A DNA stretch of 64,000 nucleotides from the NCBI GenBank assembly GCA_028753945.1, contig JAPNXP010000002.1:6758001-6822000 (forward strand), in the 5' to 3' direction. The stretch's first letter is position 1; each line of letters begins with the position of its first letter. Shown here piece by piece: positions 47,165 to 58,116 of the stretch. The notes below the pieces were generated by a model. It had not been told where the DNA came from. It saw only the letters and a list, made by a program, of their open reading frames with translations, and ran no database searches. Source of the DNA: Hexactinellida sp. DTS-2022 (Eukaryota > Porifera > Hexactinellida). The position numbers were made by a program, and so were the translations under genes.

Positions 47165-48953
47165 CCCGGACTACTAGAATACCGGAAGCGACAAAGCCAA
47201 ACCACAGTCAAAAATGCGTCGGCTGAACATTGTATGACTGAAAATGTGGTCAATTCTGTATGTTTAGTCACTAAATTTGGTATCTAACACAATCTTTGGG
47301 CGCTGAATTCAAAAATGACAATTTAAAGGTTCAAAAACTCACTCCCCACCCTAATTTAGGCAAAAAGGCGTGGTCACACCCAAATATGGTCAATTACATA
47401 TTTTTGTTTCTATTACTTCATCACAACACTAAATTCGCAATATCCTCTTAACTAGGAACGATATTAATGAACATATGATTGATAAATTGTTCAGCTAAAT
47501 ATATATTACTACGTGACCTTCGATATACAAGGCCTGACTTGCTAAGCGAAAATTTGTGTACCATGGATTACTTAAAGTGCATTGAAAAATGGAGAATTGA
47601 TCTTTATTCCAATAATTAGCAATGATAGAGCTGAAAAGTGTATTATAACTATATAGGAATATGGTATCCAGGTATACATAGCACCCTCCAGAATTGTGAT
47701 ATGTCATCATCTGATGACGTTATGGTAATTTTGATTGCGAATTATCTAGTTTTTCTAGTATACTTTTAACATAGTTAAACGCGTTATAATTGTTCAAAAT
47801 TGGGACATGGTTATACCCAGAAGTAGTTGAATAAAATATATCGAAATTATAAATGGAATGTTGACACATTCCTTGGTTGCCATGGAAAATGTTTTTTCCT
47901 AAAATGTGCCATAACTCAAAAACTATGAATGTTATGTAAACTAGGCTGCTACTGATCTATCCAAGATAGGTAACTTCCTATTCATCGATAATACATTTTA
48001 TATGCCTAACTTCAATAGTATTTGAGATAATGAGTGTATTACCTAATAATGAATTAAGTGTTAATTATCTCATTATCTCAAAGATTATTGAAGTTAGGCA
48101 TAGAAAATGTATTATCAATGAATAGGAAGTTACCTATTGCGGATAGATCAGTGCTAGCGTAGTTTACATAACATTCATAGTTTTTGAGTTATGGCACATT
48201 TTAGAAAAAATACATTTTCATGGCAACCGAGGAATGTGTCAACATTCCATTTATAATTTCGATATATTTTATTCAACTACTTCTGGGTATAACCATGTTC
48301 CAATTTTGAACATTTATAACGCGTTTAACTATGTTAAAAGTATGCTAGAAAAACAAGATAATTCGCAATCAAAATTACCATAACGTCATCAGATGATGAC
48401 ATATCACAATTCTGGAGGGTGCTATGTATACCTGGATACCATATTCCTATATAGTTATAATACACTTTTCAGCTCTATCATTGCTAATTATTGGAATAAA
48501 GATCAATTCACCATTTTTCAATGCACTTTAAGTAATCCATGGTACACAAATTCTCGCTTAGCAAGTCAGGCCTTGTATACCGAAGGTCACGTGGTAATAT
48601 TATATTATATATATTTATTATTTAGCTGAACAATTTATTAATCATATGTTCATCAATATCGTTCCTAGTTATGTGGATATTGCGAATTTAGTGTTATGAT
48701 GAAGTAATAGAACAAAAATATGGAATTGACCATATTTGGGTGTGACCACGCCTTTTTGCCAAAATTAGGGCGGGGAGTGAGTTTTTGAACCTTGAAATTG
48801 TCATTTTTGAATTCAGCGCCCAAAGATTGTGTTAGATACCAAATTTAGTGACTAAACATACAGAATTGACCACATTTTCAGTCATACAATGTTCAGCCGA
48901 CGCATTTTTGACTGTGGTTTGGCTTTGTCGCGTCCGGGTATCTAGTAGTCCGT
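47165..48953. mobile_element. ~1.8-kb foldback element with 8-bp target duplication
   Basis: Two long inverted arms (about 47167-48034 and 48068-48951) are nearly identical around a ~33-bp centre. Examples are TATGCCTAACTTCAATA at 48001 and its complement at 48086. GATTCCCC stands directly outside both ends (47157-47164 and 48954-48961), a likely 8-bp target duplication. Mirror-image open frames in the arms (47495-47710 and 48393-48629; 47102-47287 and 48832-49053) only reflect the symmetry. An 8-bp duplication fits hAT-type or related non-autonomous foldbacks. There is no transposase. Confidence 0.8.
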
Positions 48954-49092
48954 GATTCCCCAAATCCGAATACCATAATAAAGCATAATCTGTAAATATA
49001 TGATGAATAGTTTGTCCAAAAATGGGAAAAGCAATCTGGCCTTCTCGTTTCATGGCCTTCTCGGTACATATTTAGCCGTATATTAAGTAGGC

Positions 49093-49410
49093 CATGGATG
49101 GAGTTGATCGAACTTCAGCAATACCAGGATCTAAAAGGAAATTTCTCGAGAACGATCTTCCAGTGTTTTACCGCAAAAATTTACCTTAGGAAAAATTTCC
49201 AGAATTTAGAACGTCGCCGTAAGACAAATGGCATTGTTAGGGTCAACATATACAGTTGAGCAGTTTTTCTCTCAGATGAAAATAATAAAGTCAAAACTTC
49301 GAAGCGTTTTAATTCATCAGAACTTAGAAGCAAGTTTACGCCTTGCTAGCACAAGTATTGAAACGGACATCGAGCGCATTATGAAGCAAAGTCAGAATAA
49401 AAGTTATTGA
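49093..49410 (+). pseudogene. hAT transposase C-terminal remnant
   Basis: Two frames, with a shift near 49215, cover the dimerisation region of hAT transposases: ELIELQQYQDLKGNF, then FQNLERRR, then LLGSTYTVEQFFSQMKIIKS and KLRSVLIHQNLEASLRLAST, ending at TGA. This matches the known pattern 'ELI.LQ...LK..F ... FPNLR ... LFGSTY.CEQ.FS.MK..KSK.RS.L...L...LR.A', as in GTF2IRD2/ZBED-related hAT proteins. The zinc finger and RNase H-like core are missing, so it is a fossil. The element's 3' end is probably at 50356. Confidence 0.8.
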
Positions 49411-50340
49411 CATAATAATTTATATGTGATTAATAGATACACTACTTATTTTTTCATTTTATCACTAAATGTTAATTAAGATCTAAATGTTAGGAAGCAA
49501 GTGCTTTTATAATAAACAGAGAAAAAAAAGAGAAAAAATCATCTTCAAAGTTTAACTGTATACTGCCTAACTGATACACGTTGTGTCAGGTGGAAAACAG
49601 GCTGTTCAAATTATTCAAATTTCGTGAAAATTTAGATTTAGACATTGTTTCGTACTCTCTATCGATTTTACTCAAAAAATCAAAAATTTCAAAAATTGTT
49701 ATGATGACGCAGCATAATCGTGTACTGCTCCACTTGCCTGCCACTTGCCTTCGCATGTTCAAAATGTTAAAACTTCACCGTGGAAATACTCTTAAGAAGA
49801 TATTAGACTAAATATTAACTATTTAGGATATTCGGTTTGTCTAATATAGAGTTGTTATAGTTATAACTCAAATATATGTATTTTTTCGTAATCCATGGTT
49901 CTTCAAGAACAGATTTGTTGATTTCTTTAAAATGATGTAACTTTCGTTCACTGAGGCGGATTTGTTCAAATTTTGAGATATGATAACTAACAAGATATAC
50001 GTAATTGTTCAAATTTAGATACAAAGGAATACTTACAAGTCAACGGCGTTATATCGATTCAAAGATAATGTAGGTGTCATCACTTTTTGTCAAAATACTA
50101 TGGTAAATCTTTTTTTAAATTCAAGTAAGTTATTATATTATTGTGCTCTTGTTGGACTTCAAATTAATAGGTTCTAAATATTAAATCCAAAGAACTACAG
50201 GGTTTTCTATTTCCTGAAAATCTCCGGCAGTGTACGGTTAAATACTAGAATTAAAATGTATAATAGTAGCAGAATATACACTCAAATCTTTGCGGCCCGC
50301 TAAGTTAACAAAAAATTTCAAAAAGGCCCGAAGCAGAACA
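49411..50340. other. hAT 3' region, no gene
   Basis: AT-rich sequence between the transposase remnant and the hAT terminus. Near 50290, TTTGCGGCCCGCTAAGTTAA resembles the 'GCGGCCCGC' block often found just inside hAT ends. Confidence 0.4.
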
Positions 50341-50364
50341 TTTTTGCCCACCCCTGCTCTAGAC
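50341..50364. mobile_element. hAT 3' terminus and adjacent target sequence
   Basis: TTTTTGCCCACCCCTG (50341-50356) is the reverse complement of the classic hAT end CAGGGGTGGGCAAAAA. The next eight bases, CTCTAGAC (50357-50364), should be the target duplication, but the partner end was not found in the window. The terminus cuts into the coding part of the neighbouring pseudogene. Confidence 0.75.
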
Positions 50365-53300
50365 ATTTAAGCAATTCAGATTTGACTCTTAAATGCAATT
50401 CACCAACTTTGAAATGGCTGGTGGGTATACATGATTTTCATGAGAGAAAACTCGTCAAGATCACCTTGGCGTACTTGACATGAAATGTATAATTGGGAAA
50501 AGAGAGAACAGTTCTGTCTCAAAGATGTTATATCTTGCCTTTTCTTAGAGAGAGCCCTACGCTGATTACTAAACAATGCAAAATTATTTCGCTTTATAAC
50601 ATCTGTGACTGCTTTCTTGCGCTCAACCAAGCGTTCCTCTACGAATAACTCAAACTGCTCCTGCCCGGCTTTTTCAATTCCCATGACTGTTTCTACAACC
50701 TCATTAGCGATTTCCTTGGTATCAAGGACCATAAGATCACTGCTTGTTTCGACAAATGGATTACCCATAGTTTCTATTACTTCTACAAGTGCTTTAACTT
50801 GCTTTTGGAAAGTTTTCTGTACACTATGGACTTGCTCGTGGTGGAGAACATCTAGATCATTCTTCTGATTATTTCTTATGGCATCTTGTGCAAGCTCGAA
50901 GTCTGCGATGACCCGCGAGACCTCAGGTCCTGAAACCATCCATCGCAGAAGCTGATTTGAGCTTTCAGTTAAACCCACAGCACCACCATCTCCTTTGACT
51001 TGCTTGTTATTCTGTTCGTGGGCGTGATCTATGGATAATCCAGAAAATAATCGCTGGGTCTTGCGCACCACAAAGCAGCCCTGCTCAAACATCTGCTCCA
51101 CGCTTGGGCAGGTCTCAACTAAGCGTATCATGTCATGCAGGTGTATGGACAGCCATCGTGGTAGTTGCAATGGTCAAGCGCAATGAACCAGGGCAGTAAA
51201 TGCTTACTCGATGCTCGATATACGTGTAGATCAAATCGACCTTCACGCAGTGACTGGGCAAACAATAAAATTCACAGTTGGAATTTGAGTGCTATTCTCC
51301 AGTATTTAAATTGGGGGCATGTTGATGACCTATGTTCCTGCCACTGGTGTAAATCCAGTTTCTGTTCATCTTCTGAGATTCCTTGCACATACTCATCATA
51401 TGCCTTAGACATCAGGATGTGGAGGCTGCATGCTGTCACTTGATGAGCATGTCTCGTGCGTGACACATGTGATGCTTTAAGGAAGGAGTCAGCAGTGCCT
51501 GCTGATGCAATGTTTGCTTGGGTAATTGCACTTTTCTAACCACATCCTTCTAGACAATTCCCCAGTGTTCGCAGTGCTGCAATTTCTGTATGCAGTCCTC
51601 CAAGCATGATCACATACTTCTCTACACCATGCGTCTCAGGCCATTGCCATTGTATCTTTTAGCGATTGCATATAGCGGTTGATCGCAAGCAACTACAGGT
51701 ATTTGACCTGGGTTAAGAAATTGAACCGAACTGTTTATTGTATTCATTGAATGTAAAATCATTGCAACGGACTTAGCTTCTTCTTAGAATAGGGGTAGCA
51801 AACTCCTGAATACGTTGGGATCTTCCTGGTGTCTGCAATTCGACTTGCATGGAATGCTGCCCATGACAAATACATATCCTGTAATTCTTGAGCAATGTCA
51901 CGTTCCAGTATTTCTTTCACATGATTTAACCACTGGTATTGAACTGATGGGTCTCAGAAAGGTTTTGGAAATCACTTGCAGTTACTCCAGTTGGAGGAAA
52001 AGAAGGTTGATTTTTCCAAGGCTGTACCGGGAGTAGGTCAGTGTATTCACTGGGTAAGGGGCAATACTTTTGTTAGACCGGCTCAGAGCCTGTGGTATAG
52101 GTGCTCTCTCCTGTCCCATGTTATCATTAGTTGGATGCTGAAAAAGTGAGATTCCGGTGCCATGCAAGCACCCTATCGCTGTTGTAGAACTAGGATTGTG
52201 ATCGATATTGTCGACCGCACTCGTTGTAAACAGCCCATTCTTGAGGTTAATAGGGCATACAGCGTTTTCAACTTCAAACCTTTCACAAACCCTATTTCAT
52301 AAGTCCGTAGAAATTTACACAACTCTGTTGTAAGATATCGACAAACCCAAATTATTGAGTTTGTCAACAAGATCTCTCTTCCTGGTTTCTCCGTGTAAAA
52401 GAAGGCCTATGTAAATCGGAAGTGGTGACTCGCTTTGCTTTGAATGAAATACTGTTTCTTGCGATTCTTTGCGCCTTCGAATACACGAGTTAAATTTGAT
52501 GAGCTGTGATATACTGAGAGTCGCTTGATTCTCGATTTCATGGATTACTTGGGTCTTTATGCATGTACCATGCAAAATAATTCTAAGTAAAGTTCTCAAA
52601 GATTGTGGTACAGAGTTCTCTTGGCAATTGTGAACAAATTTCCCGTCAAATTGACTTTTCTCCATACTAAATAAATCTTGACGAATTATATTTGCAGCTT
52701 TTTAAAATGTCATGGCTTGACAATCATAATTCTCAGACTGTTTTTGTAAGAAAGAAGCAACGTGTTCAGTGTTAACTAGTACAACTTCCCGACCATCTTT
52801 GTTGCTTTGGAAGTTGGGGCATTGCTCGAGTAAGCGGGATTTTAGGCGAGTGCTGTGTACTTTGTTTTCAACATCTACACCAATTTGTTCTAGCCTTGAA
52901 GCATACAACTTGGTAAGCTCTGACAGTATAAACTTTACTGGATTGGTATCCGAGTCATTACTGGTATCCTCGATGAACGAAACAAGTTCTGCAAGTGCTG
53001 TGCCTTCACACATTGCGACAGGATCTGTAGCAGCATCTTGACTAAACTGGACTCTAGATGATCTAGCATATAATCATGTCAAACAGGGTGTGTGATGCAT
53101 AGCGTCAAGATCTCTCATATTAACAGCACTAAGCTTCGCTAATAACAAGGTATCATTAATCAGATTTGCGGATTCTCTGACCTTCCTATCTAGATTTAAA
53201 GTAGATGCTTGGTGGAGCACTCCTGTACTTCGATCACAGAAGAAGCAGCTAGGACTTGTCCTTATACTTTTAATAATTCTAGGTAACTTCTTAGCCCGTT

Positions 53301-53680
53301 CAGTGTCAATATTTTCATCACTATCATCACTCATTCTCTCACTACATAGTCAACCTTTCGTCTTTTAGCTCTCTCTCCAGCTGCTGATTATTAAACATAT
53401 TTCTGCATGAGTTATGCCACTTAGCCTGATTTTCTATGAATAAATGTCTCAGGTCTTCATTTTCAATAAGTAATTTATTAATTTCAGGGTACGGACTGCA
53501 TTTGAGCTGATAAAACTGTTGGATGTTGTTACAAAGCGTTTCATACCAAGAATATGCATCATTTTGCTTCGAATCAAGTGGACATCTAAGTTTTTCTGAA
53601 TTATATATTTGGCACAAGACGCATTTGCTCCAGTCCACACTATAATTCGAACAACTTTCGGCAATTATTGCTAATAACAA
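50357..53680 (-). pseudogene. Pseudogene of an uncharacterised animal multicopy gene family
   Basis: Conserved blocks appear in the family's order. Zinc-type Cys pair in SVDWSKCVLCQIYNSEKLRC; NQAKWHNSCRNMF; SCFFCDRSTGVLHQASTLNL and AKLSAVNMRDLDAMHHTPCL; ALAELVSFIEDT; RLKSRLLEQCPNF; NSVPQSLRTLL; IYIGLLLHGETRKRDLVDKL and NNLGLSISYNRV; TSAVDNIDHNPSSTTA, then HGTGISLFQHPT. Next VSRTRHAHQVTACSLHIL; PRWLSIHLHDM; SIDHAHEQNNKQVKGDGGAV and GLTES; LHHEQ; ETMGNPFVETSSDLMVLDTK; SQLYISCQVRQGDLDEF, then SHENHVYPP. From memory this family is widespread and unnamed in cnidarians and other animals; I know no function. Between 53334 and about 52000 the same frame continues through in-frame stops (53074-53076, 52702-52704, 52315-52317 and others). 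Frameshifts occur near 53340, 51650 and 50450. The hAT end at 50356 removes the C-terminus. Confidence 0.8.
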
Positions 53681-53911
53681 AGAATATAGAATTAATGAAA
53701 AGGTTGCCTAATTTTTGATCATAATGTTGAAGGATTAGAGGTGTTAAAATGACGAATGAAAATAACTTTGAGGGTATTTTGGATATATTAATTATGCATG
53801 GAATATGGAACAATGCAGAATTTTGTTCAACAATTAATATTTAGAGTATTTATAATCGTGTATTCGCACTCAGTGCGCATAGCCGAGAAAACAAGGGGTC
53901 ACTCGATGTGG

Positions 53912-54235
53912 TTACTCCAAATTGGGAGATCGGAATCTTATCACATTCTTACCGTTGCTATGGAAACCAAAGAAAATCTCACCAGATATAGTCAATATAC
54001 CTAACAAAATGCTGGGAATTATGTGCTGAGCACGAATCTGACAATATAAAGTCGTTAAACTAATATCTTTACCAATACTACTACCCGCCTTGTTTAATAT
54101 CCCACTGTCTTCCCTCCCTCCACATATTTTACATTTCAAGTCCATATCTCGTGGCACACTTGTTATTTGGGAATTGGCCCCGCTCTTATAAGTAGCTCCA
54201 CGTTTCCGAGAGCGCTTTAACTGTTTAGGGACCAT
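53912..54235 (-). CDS. Unrecognised fragment with a CxxC motif
   Basis: A 107-codon frame starting at ATG. Its first ~50 residues look coding: a basic N-terminus (KRSRKRGATYKSGANSQITS), then RDMDLKCKICGGREDSGILN and KAGSSIGKD. The remainder is AT-rich and hydrophobic and may be intron read-through after TTGTCAG (about 54045). It could be an upstream exon of the neighbouring minus-strand pseudogene or part of another element. The evidence is thin. Confidence 0.25.
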   Translation of the reverse strand: MVPKQLKRSRKRGATYKSGANSQITSVPRDMDLKCKICGGREDSGILNKAGSSIGKDISLTTLYCQIRAQHIIPSILLGILTISGEIFFGFHSNGKNVIRFRSPNLE

Positions 54236-54606
54236 CTACGCTTTGTATTAACACCATCTAATACACTATTTACAATTCTTTCATTATCAAAATCTTTACT
54301 AATCCATCTGTAGAAATATAGCTGTTCAATCCTAAACTATCGACTATATACTGAACGCAAGGCACCCCTTCGTTGAAACGAATTATACCTAAACTGCAAC
54401 CTAATTTCATCAAACCTAATCCTATTGGCTTGTTTTTGCTGATACAACTTCAAATCGTCCCATGAAGGTTCTCATTTAGATTAGAGGTATTACCTCCAGA
54501 AACCTATTCTAAAAATCACACTGCAAAGTAAGGTGCTAAAAGCACTAAAAGATTTCTTACAGGATAAACTGATACACCTGGGATGTTTTGAATTGTATTC
54601 GCGCTT

Positions 54607-54986
54607 TATGTGTCCACGGAATTTATTTGGACGCTTTTTAGAGCTAACAAGAACTCTACGATACCTTTTTCGGTGTGGGAGTTATAGGAGCTGCAAAAAC
54701 CTATTTACCTTCCGATGATTCTCCAAAATAAAAGCCTTTCGCCACTACAATATCCTCATCAGAACTTGAACTAAGATCCTTTCGAGGAGGTCCTGGGTTA
54801 CTTCTACACCACCAACAATCAATAACATTATAACAACAGCTGCAACAAGAAGTGTGGATATGCCACACAAAATATCCATTGTCTGCCCGAGCGAAATATC
54901 CATTTCGGGGCACTAATCTTGGAAGACAGCCTCACTCTTCCTGTCCAGGTTGCAATTCTGCCTCTCCAGGCTTCTAGAGAAGACAT
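54607..54986 (-). pseudogene. 5' remnant of MULE transposase region, right copy
   Basis: An ATG at 54986 opens a 52-residue frame (MSSLEAWRGRIATWTGRVRL and on) that is broken in the left copy. An ATG at 54903 opens an overlapping 52-residue frame with the hydrophobic stretch GISTLLVAAVVIMLLIVGG. A third frame gives GPPRKDLSSSSDEDI, matching the start of the transposase, and runs into a stop (EGK then TAG). The block KKRPNKFRGHI is still readable in DNA at about 54607-54650. Nothing downstream remains, so this cannot be functional. Confidence 0.6.
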
Positions 54987-55069
54987 CGAAAATCTGTTTT
55001 GAATTGAAACTATTCAGAGAAAAAAAGAAAAAAAGATATCAAGCAATAAGAACTAAGAAGTTTTGAATA

Positions 55070-55500
55070 ACAATTTGAGTTTAGTGAAAGTATTTTATAT
55101 TATATATACACAGTAGTGCTATAATGTCATAACCGAAATGCGGGTGGTCTTATTCGTTATAAATATAGATGCACTTATTGCGTCTGAGTGATAAGAATAG
55201 ATCATTATGACACATAATGAAATTTGTGCATACTCAGATTTAAAAATAATAAACAGTGCATCAAAGTTGGCAAACAGTATGAAAGGAACCATTATTATTG
55301 TAGATAATTCACATAAAAAATTAGTTATTGAAGGGGTGAATTACCAGGTGAAGGAACACATACGAAGTATATTCTTCTATATCCATAAAATTTAGTTTAC
55401 TCGTTGGTTAAAACGTATAAATAGATACAATTATTGAACAACAGCAGTTTTATCAAGCATTATTTTGAAGAATGACCAATTCCATTTGATTTGACATATG
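55070..55500. promoter_or_regulatory. Divergent promoter region of the right copy
   Basis: The counterpart of 2088-2510. The TATATA block and the following ACTTTCACTAAACTCAA (minus strand, about 55070-55110) are conserved, as is CGTT.CGAATAAGACCACCCG. The NRF1-type palindrome is reduced to TCTGAGTATGCACAAATTT. Confidence 0.4.
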
Positions 55501-55504
55501 TTGG

Positions 55505-55792
55505 ATGAGAAGTCTCCTGAGGTGGGCACCTTCAGAAAGGAAGATGAATTTGCTCCAGCAAAATCTCGACAGGCTGGAGAAAGAGAAGCGCACGAGTATT
55601 CTGATCACCCTCGCGCCCAACAAGACGGCAAGGAGGGCTTTGAGAGTTATTAGGCGCAAGATTCCTGGACTGAAGAGAGTGACTCTTGATGGCCTCAGGA
55701 TTGAAGAGGCCTATAGGATGTGGCATGGTAGTGCCCAACAGCCAAGGGATATGGCATTGGAGCAATACTACTATCTAAGAGCAGTAAAGTAA
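55505..55792 (+). CDS. Small basic protein of the MULE end (right copy)
   Basis: 95 residues from ATG to TAA, uninterrupted, about 50% GC in a 30% GC setting. N-terminus MRSLLRWAPSERKM; helical basic middle (LLQQNLDRLEKEKRTSILIT, then KTARRALRVIRRKIPGLKRV); C-terminus RIEEAYRMWHGSAQQPRDMA, then LEQYY. It aligns with the left-copy protein at 1785-2087, most clearly over L..NL..L..EK and A..MW.G.AQ.P.D.ALE.Y. Both are intact while the neighbouring transposase frames are broken. This suggests selection on the small protein or a fairly recent origin of each copy. Basic, helical and small fits nucleic-acid binding, but there is no recognised domain. Confidence 0.6.
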   Translation: MRSLLRWAPSERKMNLLQQNLDRLEKEKRTSILITLAPNKTARRALRVIRRKIPGLKRVTLDGLRIEEAYRMWHGSAQQPRDMALEQYYYLRAVK

Positions 55793-56465
55793 ATAATTAT
55801 GGTTATAATTCTAGTTTAAGTAATAATAAGTAATATACGTATGTTTGAGAATAATAGACCACTATACTATAGTATAGTTGGCACATAAATAATAAGAACA
55901 ATTATATGATTTATACGAATAGTCACAATAAAGGAGTTTTCCAATTGAGGCAAAATCTATTATATTTTTGTTGTCACAAGTTTCTGAGTTCCCAAGTTGA
56001 AAAGAAATGGTCGTGAAGGATTGTGTTTGACTACGTATGTGTTGTAGCTATTGCAATTACGATAACTTTCTTTTAACTTTGTCTACAGTGATCGATCGTA
56101 CACTACATGAAGAGTTGTGACAAAAGAATCTGTATTTTTGAAATATAATTTGTATTTTACCTAGGAATTTTGTAAGAGTGCACATAGGTAAACATAGATT
56201 CCGAAAATGCAATATAAGCAAAATTGATTAGGGTTGACATTTTTCGAATTTTTTCAGTGTTCGATCTTGTACTGTAACATGAAGTGATGGTTACATAAGA
56301 TTCCATAACTTAAATTCAATTTCTATTTCTACAAGAAATTTCGTGAGAGTGATCAGAAGTTACCATAGATGTCGGAAATGCAATAAAATCAAAATTGAAT
56401 AGGGTTGATATTTTATCGATTTTTTTTCAGAATCGATGGTGTACTCCAACCTTAACTGAAATTTT

Positions 56466-56552
56466 CTCTGAAGTTGTGTACTACTTTCTGACATATTTGC
56501 CCCCTTAGATATATATATATACAGACTGAATTCCGTTTAGTGACTCGTTATG
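56466..56552. repeat. Diverged satellite fragment at the outer edge of the right MULE end
   Basis: CTCTGAAGTTGTGTACTACTTTCTGACATATTTG and CTGAATTCCGTTTAGTGACTCGTTATGAAC align with consecutive parts of the 168-bp monomer (CTGAAGTTATCTGTTCCTTTG.CATGTTTG; TGAATTCCGTTCAATAACTCGTTAT). A (TA)n stretch replaces the middle. The element end therefore abuts, or was inserted into, satellite. Confidence 0.65.
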
Positions 56553-58116
56553 AACGTTCCAGGGTTTCATGTAGCGGTTTAGCGCTAGTGCATATTGCAA
56601 GCATGGGAAGCTTGTATTATAGAGCAAAATCTATAATAGGCTGAAATCTTGTACTATGGGCACAATACGGACAGTGTATTGAGAGTATTTGAGGAATATC
56701 AGAATGCATATATCATGTTTCTATAGTATGGAATTTTTTAAAATTCTAAATAAAGTTTCAATTCAAGTTAATACAACAAAACTAATTTTTTATAGTGCTC
56801 TTACTAAACTAATTTAATCTTTTTTGATCAAAGGATTGAGCAATAATATCTAATACAACACGGTAATGACTAGTTTGTTTTCTAAAATTTCCCATAAGTT
56901 ATATTTAAGGTCGTAGGGAAGTGATTTTTGAAAGTTGAGCTGGAAGCATTTGAAGTAGCTGTATATATTACTAGTTAATCATGAAAGTATAAGCTTTCTA
57001 CTGTACAAACTAAAGCCTTTATAAACTATAATGTAAAATTTTCAGTGCTAATCCTATATAACTGCCTGAGAAGGTTTCGATATGTAAAATCCATTTTTCC
57101 CCGATATACATGAATTATTAAATGTTCCTTATCCAAAGATGAAGGTAACTGGATATATTTCGAATTGATATGAATAGCGTGCAAAATGAAAATTGCGAAA
57201 TACAGAAATTCGACAAAAAATATAGAATTTTTTTCTAAAAATTTATTATCTTATAGATGCTAAATTGCAAGATGCTCTAACCCACCCAATAACCTTCTAC
57301 CACATGAATTAAAGATTTTTCACAATAACATCCTTAATCAGAAATATAATTTTTCGATTGATCGTTCTCAGGCGCAAAATCACTTGTTAAAAAAAACTAT
57401 TTTTTTCAATTTTAACTTTAAATCATCTAAGTCCATGGTGCTCAAACCGTGGCCCGCGGATAATTCGCTTCTTTTCAATTATATATATTTCTACAAATGC
57501 ATCAATGTTCCTAGTTTGAATACAGTATTTTGTAACTATAGTTTGCATTTACGAATTCTATCAATTATTAGATGTTATTAGAAAACGCAGGAGGCAGAAC
57601 CTAAATTGAAATGGCGAGTTCTAGCAGAAAACGAGATCACAGTTCAATCTCCTCCCAAAAATATCTCGCTCGCTTCGCTCGCTCGTCCAGGGAATAATTA
57701 TACACTTGAATAAATATAGAAACAAAGTTGTGCCTCATGTAGTCAATGTAGAATGCATGGCAGAATTTAATATCACATCTGTAGACATTTGAGACAATAT
57801 TTACACATAATTAGTAATTAAAAATCTCTGTACGCCTGTACAGAATGGCCAAAATGTTTAAAATTCTTTTACTGGACAGGGATCCCTGTACGATTGGCAG
57901 GTATGATGAAGTTTATCAGAAATATGTCAAGATCAGCATTAACAGATGAGTACATTTCTCAGCTTATGTGTATTGCTACTTCAGCAAGAGAACCAAATTT
58001 TGATAAGCTAATAAAAACGTAGGATTAACTGCACAACTCCCACTAGTAATTTATACTTCCTAAAATGTGATTAGATTAGTTTAAACTTCCTCAGTATCAT
58101 CGTTTATTTCTCCATT
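56553..58116. other. No supported gene
   Basis: AT-rich. TGGTGCTCAAACCGTGGCCCGCGG at about 57437-57460 looks like a decayed hAT terminus. CTCGCTCGCTTCGCTCGCTCG at about 57667-57687 is a short GC-rich imperfect palindrome. Nothing else is recognisable. Confidence 0.45.

Larger units (their letters stand above)
54607..56465 (-). mobile_element. Right, inverted copy of the MULE-family end
   Basis: Reverse complement of the 53-2975 region, shorter because it has only two subterminal repeats and lacks the 831-1231 gene. The outer edge, CCATCG.TTCTGA and GGTTGGAGTACACC read inward, is at about 56465; the inner edge is at about 54607, just after CCGTGGACACATAA of the transposase region. Immediately outside the outer edge the sequence is satellite-like (56466-56552). 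Confidence 0.7.

Noticed and set aside
47495-48629. Mirror-image open frames in the 47-49 kb foldback as a gene pair
   Set aside because: They are the same sequence on opposite arms with no recognisable domain, and are explained by the inverted repeat.
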